64,000 nt of DNA from positions 1 through 64,000 of the forward strand of contig WFMF01000103.1 of NCBI GenBank assembly GCA_011033025.1. Reading direction: 5' to 3'. Position numbers and translations under genes: made by a program. The first letter of the stretch is position 1. Each line of letters begins with the position of its first letter. This document shows positions 33,948-43,949 of this stretch, in pieces. The notes under the pieces are model-generated. The model ran no database searches. It saw only the letters and a list, made by a program, of their open reading frames with translations, and had not been told where the DNA came from. The stretch is from Beroe forskalii. Its lineage: Eukaryota > Ctenophora > Nuda > Beroida > Beroidae.

Positions 33948-34060
33948 GGCGTGTCGAACTCATATGTGCACGGCTTTTCCATGCGCGGCTCACTGCCTGT
34001 TAATTACAAGCAGTGAGCCGCGCATGGAAAAGCCGCGCACATATGAGTTCGACACGCCAC
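33948..34060. repeat. Near-perfect 49-bp-arm palindrome, copy B only
   Basis: The arms ggcgtgtcgaactcatatgt...cggctcactgc (33948-33997) and their inverse (34010-34058) are separated by about 12 bp. Copy A lacks it between gtatcactat and taagccgcgcc. A decayed relative is at 34921-35142. Confidence 0.8.
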
Positions 34061-34494
34061 CGTTAAGCCGCGCCTGGGTGCTTTTTTGCTGCGAGCAAAG
34101 TACTGTCAATGCAATTGCAACGTGCATCAATTAATCATCTAAAAGCGCGGCGTAATAGTGATACGCCGCGCTTCGAAAGGTCGAGACACCAAGGTCATTC
34201 TTGGTATATTATATATCTGTTTGCGTTGCGCGGCGCGCTTCCTCAGAAGGGAAGCGCCGCGCGCTTCCTAAGCCCGCATAGGTGTGTGTACGCGCCGCGC
34301 GAGCCACACAGGGATATACGTGTTTAGCAAGCCGCGCGCGTACACACACCTATGCGGGCTTAAAACCAGATGCTTACGCGTTCACCTAACCAGGTGCTTA
34401 CGCGCGGCCTACGGCTAATTTGGGTATCTCTCCCATATTTGGGTATCTCTCCCATATTTAAACGGCTAATTTGGGTATCTCTCCCATATTTGGG

Positions 34495-34735
34495 TATCTC
34501 TCCCATATTTAAACGGCTCTGAGTGACGTCACAGATCTAAACGTCAATTTTTCTGTATCCTAAACCTAACCATTGCCCTAACCAAAACCCTAACCTTAAT
34601 CCTAACCCTGAACCTAACAAATCCTGACCCTAATCAGAACCCTAACCCTAATGCTTAAAGCGCTAGGTGCGCTTAATTATTTTTTTCTGAGTGACGTCAT
34701 TGTCATAGATAATGAAGGCTCCCGTTTACATGGGA
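34495..34735. repeat. Telomere-like element (copy B)
   Basis: A full-length example of the roughly 240-290 bp element: ctctcccata-type start, ctgagtgacgtcac, ttttctgtatcc, CCCTAA-like units, gcgctaggtgcgctt, ctgagtgacgtcattgtcat and a closing cccgtttacatgggag. The start segment is duplicated (34430-34510). Confidence 0.75.
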
Positions 34736-35199
34736 GACGTACCCTAATTTGAGGAGGAACGCCGCACGCGCAAAAGAGCATCTGGTTAGATGAACGGTGA
34801 TTTTGCTTCTTCTCAAGAACTGCACTAGTGTTCTGTGTTCGTCGTCAGACCCCATCAAGGGGGTCAGGCAACGCATGTGTGGCTTCCCTACGCAAGCCAC
34901 ACAGGGATACGGACATACGGTGGCGTGTCAAACTCATATATGCGCGGCGTCATCGTGCGCGGCTTTGCCAGGCGTTGCCTGGCCCCCTCGCGCGCGCGCC
35001 CCGACTCACAGAGTCGGGAAAAAATATGGGGCAGGCAACGTCTGGCAAGTGCGGCTTACTGTCTGTAATTAACAGGCAGCGAGCCGCGCACGACTACGCC
35101 GCGCATGGAAAAGCCGCGCACATATGAGTTCGACACGCCCCGGATATCCGTGTTAAGGAACGATTCACGATTCCGGGCGCGCGCGAAGATTGCTACCAA

Positions 35200-35830
35200 G
35201 TACCAATTACCATAGGTGTCAAGGGCACCATTTTTACCTATGGCACCATTTTTACCAATGGCACCATTGTTACCATTTGTGCCAATGGCACCATTATTAC
35301 CATTTGTGCCAATGGTACCATTGTTACGATTTGTGCCAATGGCAGCTGCACCATTAGTGCCATTTATACTTCGCGTATTACTATTAGTAATCCGCCGGGC
35401 ATATGACGTCACTTAGTACTGCTGCGCACTAGAAGTAGTACTTCTAGCGCGCAGCAGTACTAAGTGACGTCATATGCCCGGCGGATTATTTATAAATGGC
35501 GCCGATGGTAACATTGATACCAATGACTTCATTCAAATGGCACCAATGGCGATGTCATTATCGCTACTAGTATTTACTATATCACCATTGGTGCCAATGG
35601 TACCATTGGTGCATTCAAATGGCAACAACGGCACCATTGGTAGTAATGGCACCATTGATGCCATTTAAATGGTGCCAGTGGCGCCAATGGCATCATTGGT
35701 ACCATTAAGTCCAATGGCGGTAATGGTGACAAATGATCCAATATGCCAATGGCACCATTGCTACCATTGACGACAATAAAACCATTGGCACCATTTAAAT
35801 GGCATCGTTGGCACCAATGGTGCCACTCCC
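35200..35830. repeat. ACCAATGG-type minisatellite, copy B (contracted)
   Basis: It is collinear with 27636-28600 but has only about two of the 18-bp units, followed by the same degenerate ACCATTGG/GGCACCATT array. It is interrupted by the palindrome at 35388-35488. Confidence 0.85.
35388..35488. repeat. 101-bp near-perfect palindrome, copy B only
   Basis: taatccgccgggcatatgac runs inward to agtactgctgcgc and is mirrored on the other side, with a central agaagtagtacttct. It is absent at the equivalent place in copy A (near 28098), so it is a recent insertion or a polymorphism. Confidence 0.82.
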
Positions 35831-36759
35831 CTCTAATGGCGATCTTGACTTGTCGGCCGTTGACGGACCCTCGTACTCGTAGTGGTAGGAAATGGAATTG
35901 TAAAAAACTAGTCAAATCGACCAAAATTTTCATAAATCATAAATGCGGACGTCCGCATTTGGCCAAACACCCCCTCCTCTACGTGCGCGTTTCGCCAGAA
36001 TCCCCCTCTTTGCACACGAAAGTCTTTCATGAAATTGGATGACCCCGTACTGCGGCACGTACCATTACCGTTCTCAGACGGTGTCTGACACGTTGACGCA
36101 TGCGTCATGGTCAGCCGAGGACTATGAGATTCTCAATCAGCGCGTGGCGCTGAATTCAGGAATTCTCACGAAGGTCAGTCTGCAACGGCCGACAAGAAAA
36201 TCCTAATGGATGGCCATTATGATTATCATCAATTTGACAAAATTTCTAAATATACTGCCGCCAACATGAAGAAGTTCAAGGATTATTTGCAAATAAAGGT
36301 ATTCCAAACCAAACTTTAACATGGAACATTTGAAATCAATTTCCCACTAGATACAAAGAATCCGCACGTGGAGTAGAAATAATATCCTATTTCTAAAGCA
36401 ATGATCATGTCAGGGAAATACTCTAACGATGAGAATTTCATACTGCTTACTATCGAATGAAGCTGCACGTGAGACACAAATCTTCGGAACGACTCTCCTA
36501 ATCACTTATCAGACGTAGGAAATAGGTTTTACTGAGCGCTTTTAGCTGGTAAAGTGGATGCAAGTATGTCAGCGTTCTCTTAATCTTTTATGACAATGAT
36601 GCTGGCCGCAATACTCATTATGCGAAAGAAGACCATTTCATTGTGATGCAATTTGCAATCCGTGGTGTTGGACTTGCTATAGCTCCATTTTTATATAATT
36701 TTAAATTCCAAAAGTAATTATAGGTAAAAGGGTCTCAAGAGTTTTGAATTTTGTCCAAT

Positions 36760-37245
36760 GGATCCATTGTATCCATCATGTCCAATGGACATCCATTAAC
36801 ATGATTTATATCGGTAAAAATAAAATTGTCCAATGGTGTTCAATGGATCCAATGAACCCATTTTTGATGTTTAACTTCAATGGATCCAATGGATGTTGAT
36901 GTTCAATGGATCCATCTGAGTGGACACAATCACCAAACATGGCCTGGTAGACGGACATCAGTCTGATATTCTTGTTCAATGGATCCATTGTGTCCATCAA
37001 ACACCATTGAATATTACCAGTGGGTCCATTGCAAATTGTGTCTATTGGATCCATTCCGTTGGATCCAATGGATCCATTGAACAAAAATACCTGACTGACT
37101 TCCATCCACCAAACCATGTTTGGTGATTGTGTCCATTGAACATCCATTGGATCCATTGAACACCACTAGAAATTTTACCGATGGACATCATGTTCAATGG
37201 ACGTCGATCGGACATGATGGATCCGATGGATCCATTCGACAAGAT
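36760..37245. repeat. CAATGGATCCATTG self-complementary minisatellite
   Basis: Degenerate 12-20 bp units (tccaatggatccattgaac, ggacatca) occur in both orientations. The units contain GGATCC and the CCAATGG word also seen in the 18-bp minisatellite. Open frames here are repeat products. Confidence 0.75.
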
Positions 37246-38897
37246 TCACAACTCTTGTGGCGACGCCAGAATGTGTTCCTATCACCTGTTCTTCTTGCGG
37301 ACAGTTCGCACTAATTAACATGGACAGGCCTATTTTAATTTGATAATTACTGCAACAGTTTGATAATATTAATCAGGATCCATCAGTATCACGATTATCC
37401 AGTATCACCAATTTTGATGTTAGTCGATTGTAGAAAATCGGTATAGTTCCTGCTCGAGTGCTCGACTGCATTTGGTCATTGCTTTGTTTTGCTTCCTGAA
37501 GCTCCACTCCCAGCACCCAGTCATTCGCTGCGTTGCAACTCAGTCTCTGAAAGTTAGAATTATGTAAATGAAATTGAAATAATAATATTTACATGTATTG
37601 CTAATCAGTCATGCGGATTAAATTTAAATAAGTACATAAGACAAGCTGCGCGAGTCACCAAGATCTAGTAGGTCCAATTTCTATGCACCTATAGCTATTG
37701 ATGCTTTGATGGGTCGATGTATTCGATTTGATGAGCTGATCTCGATAAAAGCATTGCGTTAACGTAACATTTAACAAACAGACCAGCATTCATATTAACA
37801 GCTCATAAGCTCATATTATAATGCGTGTGATTTCAGAATTGTGCGATCGCTAGCCAGTAAGTGCACAGTGCACATGCAGTGATAACAAATGCATCAATTG
37901 CGAAATCATCTTTCGATAGTGTTCATTTTCGTAACGATGGTTCGTATCGTAATCGCAAATAAATTTGACCCAATGGCTCAATGGACAATTGAATTTGAAT
38001 ACCGATATAACGTCACGGATTAGTTGAGAACCCAAATAAATCTACATGCCTCTGAGAAATCCAGTAATAATATCACTTCTTAACATCGAAATTCCCTAAT
38101 TCATTACACCCACAATTTTTGTGTCTGCAAAGGTTGTTCTGCAATGGCTGACTTTACATTGGACCCCACTTGAAACATTTACATAATTATGACACCCCAA
38201 TAGTACCATTAATATCAGATTATCTACAACTGAGAACGAAACCATGGACCTAGGGCAAAGTTCATTTTATCATTCACATCACCCGTTCATTGCTCATATC
38301 ATGCATTTCACACTCATTATGGTCTGAGGTGTTTCAATTGTACTACTAATTGAGATCCTCTATTCCTCTCAGTGATCGTGACAGGTTAGGACTAGGGAAG
38401 TAAGAAGGGCACTAGCAGTGAGTTTGGTAATGTATCTGAAAAGTACTGAGTGCTTTTAGGTTTACACTACACTAGAAGTGTATCACCAGGACAGTTCCCA
38501 GTCATCAGAACACCACTTCAACCTATCATCATGACGTCATGGAACAGTCAGCAACCACCTGCTTTTGTCAAGGCGTTCCTTTCAAAGGTTTGATGTACAC
38601 CGTGGGCTGCTCCACTATATTTTCGGTCGATGCTTCGCTGTTAGAGTCCTACGTCTTGTAAAATAGCCAAATAATATTATTAAATTCGATAAGACAATGG
38701 ATTATGAATTAGCAGTTAGCAGGCAGAGTTGACTCAAGTTTGCAGTTGAATGAACTTGAAGTTGAATTTATTGCTGCAGTCGCATAATTATGCTGAGATG
38801 AATCATAGTCTGATGCATCCTTTATGATATACTTTGGGTCATAATATACTTTGGGTCATATTTTGGGTCATAATACTTTGGGTCTTCGGAATCGGAT

Positions 38898-39032
38898 TTG
38901 GGACGGAAATTTGATCTCACGACACTAAATCTCGTAATATTTCAGCTCTGTGGGATGGGGTTATGGCTACGGTTAAGGTTACGATCAGGACAGGAAGATG
39001 AAGGGTCCTGAGATCAATCATAAAATGTCGTA
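38898..39032. repeat. Inverted-repeat element related to 3866-4036
   Basis: The arms gatctcacgacactaaatct and ttgtctga-like remnants near 39010-39030 flank a degenerate ggttaagg tract. Confidence 0.45.
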
Positions 39033-39054
39033 ACATCTTGGGATGGTCGTCAAG

Positions 39055-39408
39055 ACTATGTTATCGGACATTATAGTCACGCTGAGCACCTCAGCGCGAA
39101 TTTTCTGACACAAATTTTCTGACTTCATCTCTTGAAACGCACAAAGAATAAAAGTTTTCCGGAAATTATTAGACTTCTTTTTCAGGCTTTGTAACTGCAA
39201 TAAAGAAATTAATCATTAATTACCGAAATAATTGAAAGATTTTCAATTCAAGTATTCAAATCGTGGAAGAAAATGGGAGAATTTTCAAATTTTTGAAGTG
39301 ACTAGATTAAGTGTGAATATTAAATTTAATGTCCGTGAAGTTTCAAGGTCCGTGAAGTTTTTAGGTCCGTGAAGTTTTAAGTCCGTGATAATTATGTTCA
39401 ATAAGGTA
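39055..39408. mobile_element. Tc1/mariner-like MITE, older copy
   Basis: It matches 58965-59426 throughout: gttatcggacattatagtca at the left, cacgctgagcacctcagcg, aattcaagtattcaaatcgt and, at the right end, repeated gtccgtgaag units then gtccgtgataattatg...ataaggta. The arms are decayed. Confidence 0.65.
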
Positions 39409-41730
39409 GTAGAAGAGCCTTTCTTCCAGTAATGTTGGTATTACCCATCATTCAATTGGTCTGTGCATAGAGCAGCAGGAGTTTAAACCAGATACCAGAT
39501 CTTAGAAATGTATGGTGTACCGTAGTACCGTACAATGAACAAGCTGGAATTGAACCTTGATGTATTTTCCTTTTCGATGATTAATAATAATTATAATGAT
39601 TAATGAAGGCCGACTTGATTAATAGAGAATTCTAGCGGCTATAAGCCGGAGAACGCATTAAACTCTGACAAATTGAAGTATACCTCACCACCAGCAGATT
39701 AGGTGTTACCATTCTGAGGTGAATTCGCAGCTGTGTGCTGGATTGTCTTAAGCATTGGATTATTAACATTCGTCTTTAGTGCTCATCATTCAACCTGATA
39801 CTCATGAGTCAGCCGTTTTTATCAATCACTGCAAGAGGAAATGCATCATTTCAGTGAATCTGACTGTTTTTCCAGTGTCTTTTCATCACGTGGTTGGAAA
39901 TTAGTGCAGAACTGAACAACAACTCGCTGTCGTAGGATTGTATGCAATACAATTATGCCTACATCTGTCATCTTAATATCATAACGAAGTCATTTTAATT
40001 TTTGACAGCATCTATAGGTTGTATGGCTGCGGCAGAGAAAAACTTCTGTAGTATTGCATTGAAAGGGGGGTATTTGAGCACATTATGTGCAGGAGTAATA
40101 AAGGTATTTGGTACCCTTATTACTTCACCTACTTCCCAATGACCTGTGTCTGCTTCCCGCTTCAAGCTCAGTCGTTGGAGTGATATTAGTGTAGAACTCG
40201 TGCAGTATTGGTTGATGTATTACAACTTTCGAGTCTCATTGATCCATGAGCAGCCAAAAATGCACTAATAATATGGTGGTGCCCTACGGGTCTGAGTGCC
40301 CCTCCCCTTTAAGTTTGACACCCAACCAACTTTATGCAATGCGCAAATGTCCACTTTAACTGGCCAATTCATAAATATGAGGTGTGATCTTCATTTTCAA
40401 TCATCTGTGACATAAAATTATGACCAACAACGATTTTGCTCATGATTTAAAACATCTTGAACGACCTAGGACCCTGTCGACAATCTCGTCTATGAATCAT
40501 TCGGTATATTTTGTATATTTTGCATTGATTTACACTTAATTAATATTTTGTAGATAAACTTTGTTTAATGATACACTTATCGCTGTATTTGCTTGAGCAG
40601 AATGAATCGCTATAATTAAGAGACGTAATCCACTACGATTAGCCTTGGGCTGTAAACAAAGCCATTATAATTAGCAAGGTGACACACCAGGGAAATTAGT
40701 AATTCTAGTCGCTGTCACGGACTCCAGTACACGCCTTACAGCTTGTCTTACTATACAGGTAGCTGGTAGTGGTATTACTAGACAAGCTGTCTGTTGTTTT
40801 CCTTGATATTTTGATTGCTGGCAAGTAGAAAGTAGAGTGAATGTGCCGTTGCCATTTCACAGTCTCACGATTCTCAAATCATGACATGCAATTGTAAGCC
40901 ATGGCGTCAGCAGTCCGATGGAAGTCAATCAAAAACAGGGTCTGTCACCACAACAAAACCGCAAGACATTGCTTAAAAGGGCAAGGTGAAAAATGTGAAT
41001 AATACTAATAGAGTAAAAGATATAGCATATTGATAAGATACGGCTGCCGGGTCTCAACATTGCTCATGGGACCTGGGGAATTTAGGGGGGTTAATGGTTA
41101 TACTTTCGCATGATTGAGTGATATACCCGCATTAAACATGGGAAAGGCTTAGTTCCTGGAATTTCATAGCGAGAGCGCTGATGTTATGTTCTTCTTTATG
41201 TCGTTGCTAATTTTAGAAATGGAACGTATTTGTATTCATTTGCTTATTCGAAGAGTGATTGATTTTCACTGCTTCACTGATCAAGATATCGGCGTTATCA
41301 GTTGTACTGGTGAGAGTTTGAACTGAAATGTTCATCGATGAGCCAAAATGAAATGATCAAAGTATCTGAGCTTTGAATCTTACTCAAGTTAATTTCTCAG
41401 CCTTCATCAGAATAATCTTATAGGCACGCAGCAAGACCACCAAAAACGTTATGTCAGTTCGTTCTGTCAATGGTTGATTATTTCTTGCAAAAATAATTTA
41501 CTGACTTCCGTGCATTATTAACTTTCATTTGAATTTAATCATAAATAATATTCCGAACTTAATATTCGTTGCCTAGTAACCTACGAACTTATAACCTACG
41601 TTAGAACTAAGTTGTTTCAATCCAGCCGAAATACTTTGTCAACGATGAACATAAAAAGTAGAATTTGTCGATTATTCATTCGTAACAACGTGCTATTCCT
41701 GACTCCGACTGATTCCTCCTGCTGCTACAG

Positions 41731-41904
41731 AATATGACACTATGATCGGAGTGGGTGGTTTGGTCCAAATCTCGATAGTCAGCGTCATCAGTATTTCCTC
41801 GTTGGTGGGCAATACACTCCTGATCCTGGCATGCCTCAACAAATCCTCCGGGAAACTTAACATTTTCCTGATAAACCTCTGCACTGTCGACCTACTACTT
41901 ACAG
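41731..41904 (+). CDS. Split class A GPCR, exon with TM1 and start of TM2
   Basis: The acceptor is gctgctacag before 41731 and the donor gtatgc follows 41904. It encodes EYDTMIGVGG, TM1 with the conserved GNTLLILACL (G-N of helix 1), the loop NKSSGKLN and helix 2 IFLINLCTVDLLLTG with the conserved L-x-x-x-D. It exits in phase 1 while the next exon is open in phase 2, so one base is missing or extra at this junction. The N-terminal exon lies upstream and was not found. The receptor is a rhodopsin-family (class A) GPCR of unknown ligand, expected in the plasma membrane. Confidence 0.75.
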
Positions 41905-42032
41905 GTATGCGACAAGTGATACACCATGGAGTTTTATCACTGGAAATAAAGCATGACAGGGCAGTAAAATTTATCGGACTTATACAAATCAATCGAGGGT
42001 GGCACCTAGTTATGACTTGATTCTTCCACCAG

Positions 42033-42174
42033 GCTACGCCCCCTATTCTTCTACATCGTGATAAAGGGACCTGATCAGCTGACCCTACAGAGCGGTCACT
42101 TCCTATGCTACATATCCAACAACCACATCTTTGTAGGGTCTACACTCAACTGTACAACGATACTACTCATAGCA
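42033..42174 (+). CDS. Split class A GPCR, exon with TM2 end, ECL1 and TM3
   Basis: Acceptor cttccaccag before 42033; donor gtgggt after about 42182. It encodes LRPLFFYIVIKG, a loop with the conserved cysteine at the top of TM3 (GHFLCYISNNH), and TM3 ending TILLIAYER. Together with the next exon this gives ERF in place of the usual DRY. The end coordinate is approximate within a few bases; the phase is 2. Confidence 0.7.
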
Positions 42175-42306
42175 TACGAGAGGTGGGTGGGATCAAACTA
42201 TAAGCATTACAGCATACACACTGTTTCCCATCACCTATGAATGGCAAGTCTTTTAGATAAAAATATCTATTTTCCGTGAATTGCCAAATAAAATCCGGCT
42301 TCTTAG

Positions 42307-42722
42307 GAGGGGGATTCACACATGAAGAAAACAATTTTGAGATAGGGGATGGCCTGGATGTGTACTTACATTTTGGCGGTGGTCTCGAGTCCATAGGTCC
42401 AACATTGCCTATGTGAGACCTCGAAGCAAGATGACGTCCAAAAATCGAAATTTTTCCAGACGAGCTGATCAATTTTTCATCCGAGTTTGATAAAAAAAAA
42501 TACACTCAATTGATCAGATAATTGAGACACATCGAATGCTAAAAACCTCTATTTATTTCCGGTAAGATTTCGATTTTTGGACGCCATTTTTGATCCATCG
42601 CCTCACATGGGCAATGTTGGACCTATGGACTCGAGACCACTGCTAAAATGTTGGTACACTTCCAGGCCATCCAGGCCAACTCTTATCCCGAAATCGTGGT
42701 TTTCAAAATATCAGGGGTGAAC
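42307..42722. mobile_element. Inverted-repeat element inside an intron of the split GPCR
   Basis: Arms of about 120 bp (42307-42427 and 42597-42722) are inverted copies; both carry ggtctcgagtccataggtcc (the second as its complement) and ggcctgga. The inner parts share an aaaatcgaaat/atttcgattttt pair. It is probably a MITE. Confidence 0.7.
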
Positions 42723-42906
42723 CTACCTGACCAATACAAGGGCACATCGAATCATTTTTGAACCGTTTTAATCGGCTCCTTGGACAAACACATTCATTTG
42801 AATTCATATGATGTTCGCTGAACTGCGTTGCATCTTCATATGAACTCGAGTTCACCAGGTATCTACCCAATATTTGCTCATATATTAGTTACAAAACCCG
42901 ACCTAG

Positions 42907-43054
42907 ATTTGTTGCAATAAAAGACCCACTGCGGTATCACACGATTAATGGGGAAGAAAAGAATGGTGCGAATGGTGGCATTCACCTGGACCACTACCAT
43001 AATTGCAACCCTCGTCAAAGATGCATTCATAATGAGATTCAGCGAGGGACCAAG
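42907..43054 (+). CDS. Split class A GPCR, exon with ICL2 and TM4 (contains a 1-nt frame break)
   Basis: Acceptor cgacctag before 42907 and donor gtaaaa after 43054. The first part reads FVAIKDPLRYHTI, completing ERFVAIKDPLRY, a typical class A ICL2. The second part reads GKKRMVRMVAFTWTTTIIAT, a TM4 with its conserved tryptophan, but one frame over. The break is at about 42950 (cacgattaatggggaag). It is either a real lesion or a consensus error. Confidence 0.72.
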
Positions 43055-43295
43055 GTAAAACCAACAATTTCCATACATACCTTTTGTTTATCTTTTTCGG
43101 TCGTTGATCAGTCGCTGAAGTACCAAAAACACAGCCTATAAACGCGCCCTATATTGGTAACTGTTAGAAAGGCAACATCCTCAACCAAGTAGCGTCTGCT
43201 TTCTCGAAAGCGAATATTTAAACTTTTAAACCTTTCCTCGACAACTAACCCCATATTTGTGCACTATTCGCATATCGCTGACTATCACCCTGCAG

Positions 43296-43470
43296 GTTTG
43301 ACAAGGTGAAGGGGTTCTGTGTGGAGGTTGGCTACAAGGTTGGGGCTATCCAAGTGGGTATAAAGGTGATCATGTCGGGGGTTCTGCTGGTGGTACCTCT
43401 CGTCATTACAACTGCTCTCTACTGCAGCATCCTCATCAAAATCTACAAAGACCGGCAAACGATTCCGCAG
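43296..43470 (+). CDS. Split class A GPCR, exon with ECL2 and TM5
   Basis: Acceptor caccctgcag before 43296 and donor gtgaga after 43470; phase 2 in, phase 0 out. It encodes FDKVKGFCVEVGYKVG (ECL2 with cysteine), TM5 IMSGVLLVVPLVITTALYCS with the conserved proline, and ILIKIYKDRQTIPQ leading into the third intracellular loop. Confidence 0.75.
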
Positions 43471-43949
43471 GTGAGAAGGGGGGAGATTTATAAATAACGA
43501 ATCCATTGTTCCATTGAAGTTTACAGTTTAGGTTATGTTATAAATTCATGGGGGACTTATCTAGTGCTCTAAATAGAACGAAGGTGACCCCGAAAAACTT
43601 GAAGATTCATTCTGTAATTACAGTTTGATTTAACATTATAACATTCCGCAACCCCTTTCACTGCCTTGCAGTACGAAGAGCAGCATAAAACGCTAAGTTT
43701 TAATCCACTATAATAATCGGATGAAAAGTGAGGCTTAGTGACGTCACATAGTCGCAGTATCAGAAGTAAAGGCTCTAATTAAGGAAAAGTGAAGGGGTTG
43801 AGTGAAATGTTCTAAGTGTTTGTTTACTGTGAAACAGAAAGAAGACTGTTGTTCATATGCAGATAGATCAGAATTGATACATAAATACAGATTCAACCCG
43901 AATCAACAGTGCCAATTGCTGTAATTTACATTTTATCCTCGACAAAAAA

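Larger units (their letters stand above)
29605..36860 (+). repeat. Copy B of the large direct duplication
   Basis: It is collinear with copy A: exons D' and E' at 30307-30858, the 3' region to about 33850, the telomere-like element at 34495-34735, the minisatellite at 35200-35830 and the block to about 36860. It carries its own private insertions (32183-33130, 33948-34060 and 35388-35488). It may be a true segmental duplication or the second haplotype placed in tandem. Confidence 0.8.
37250..41690. other. Gene-poor stretch with MITEs
   Basis: Apart from the elements at 38898-39032 and 39055-39408 I see no gene. Short direct repeats (actttgggtcata) occur near 38827-38885. Upstream exons of the GPCR that begins at 41731 may lie here but could not be recognised. 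Confidence 0.4.

Noticed and set aside
36806..37242. Frames of 66-116 codons reading MDPMD/NGSIGS
   Set aside because: They are translations of the CAATGGATCCATTG minisatellite.
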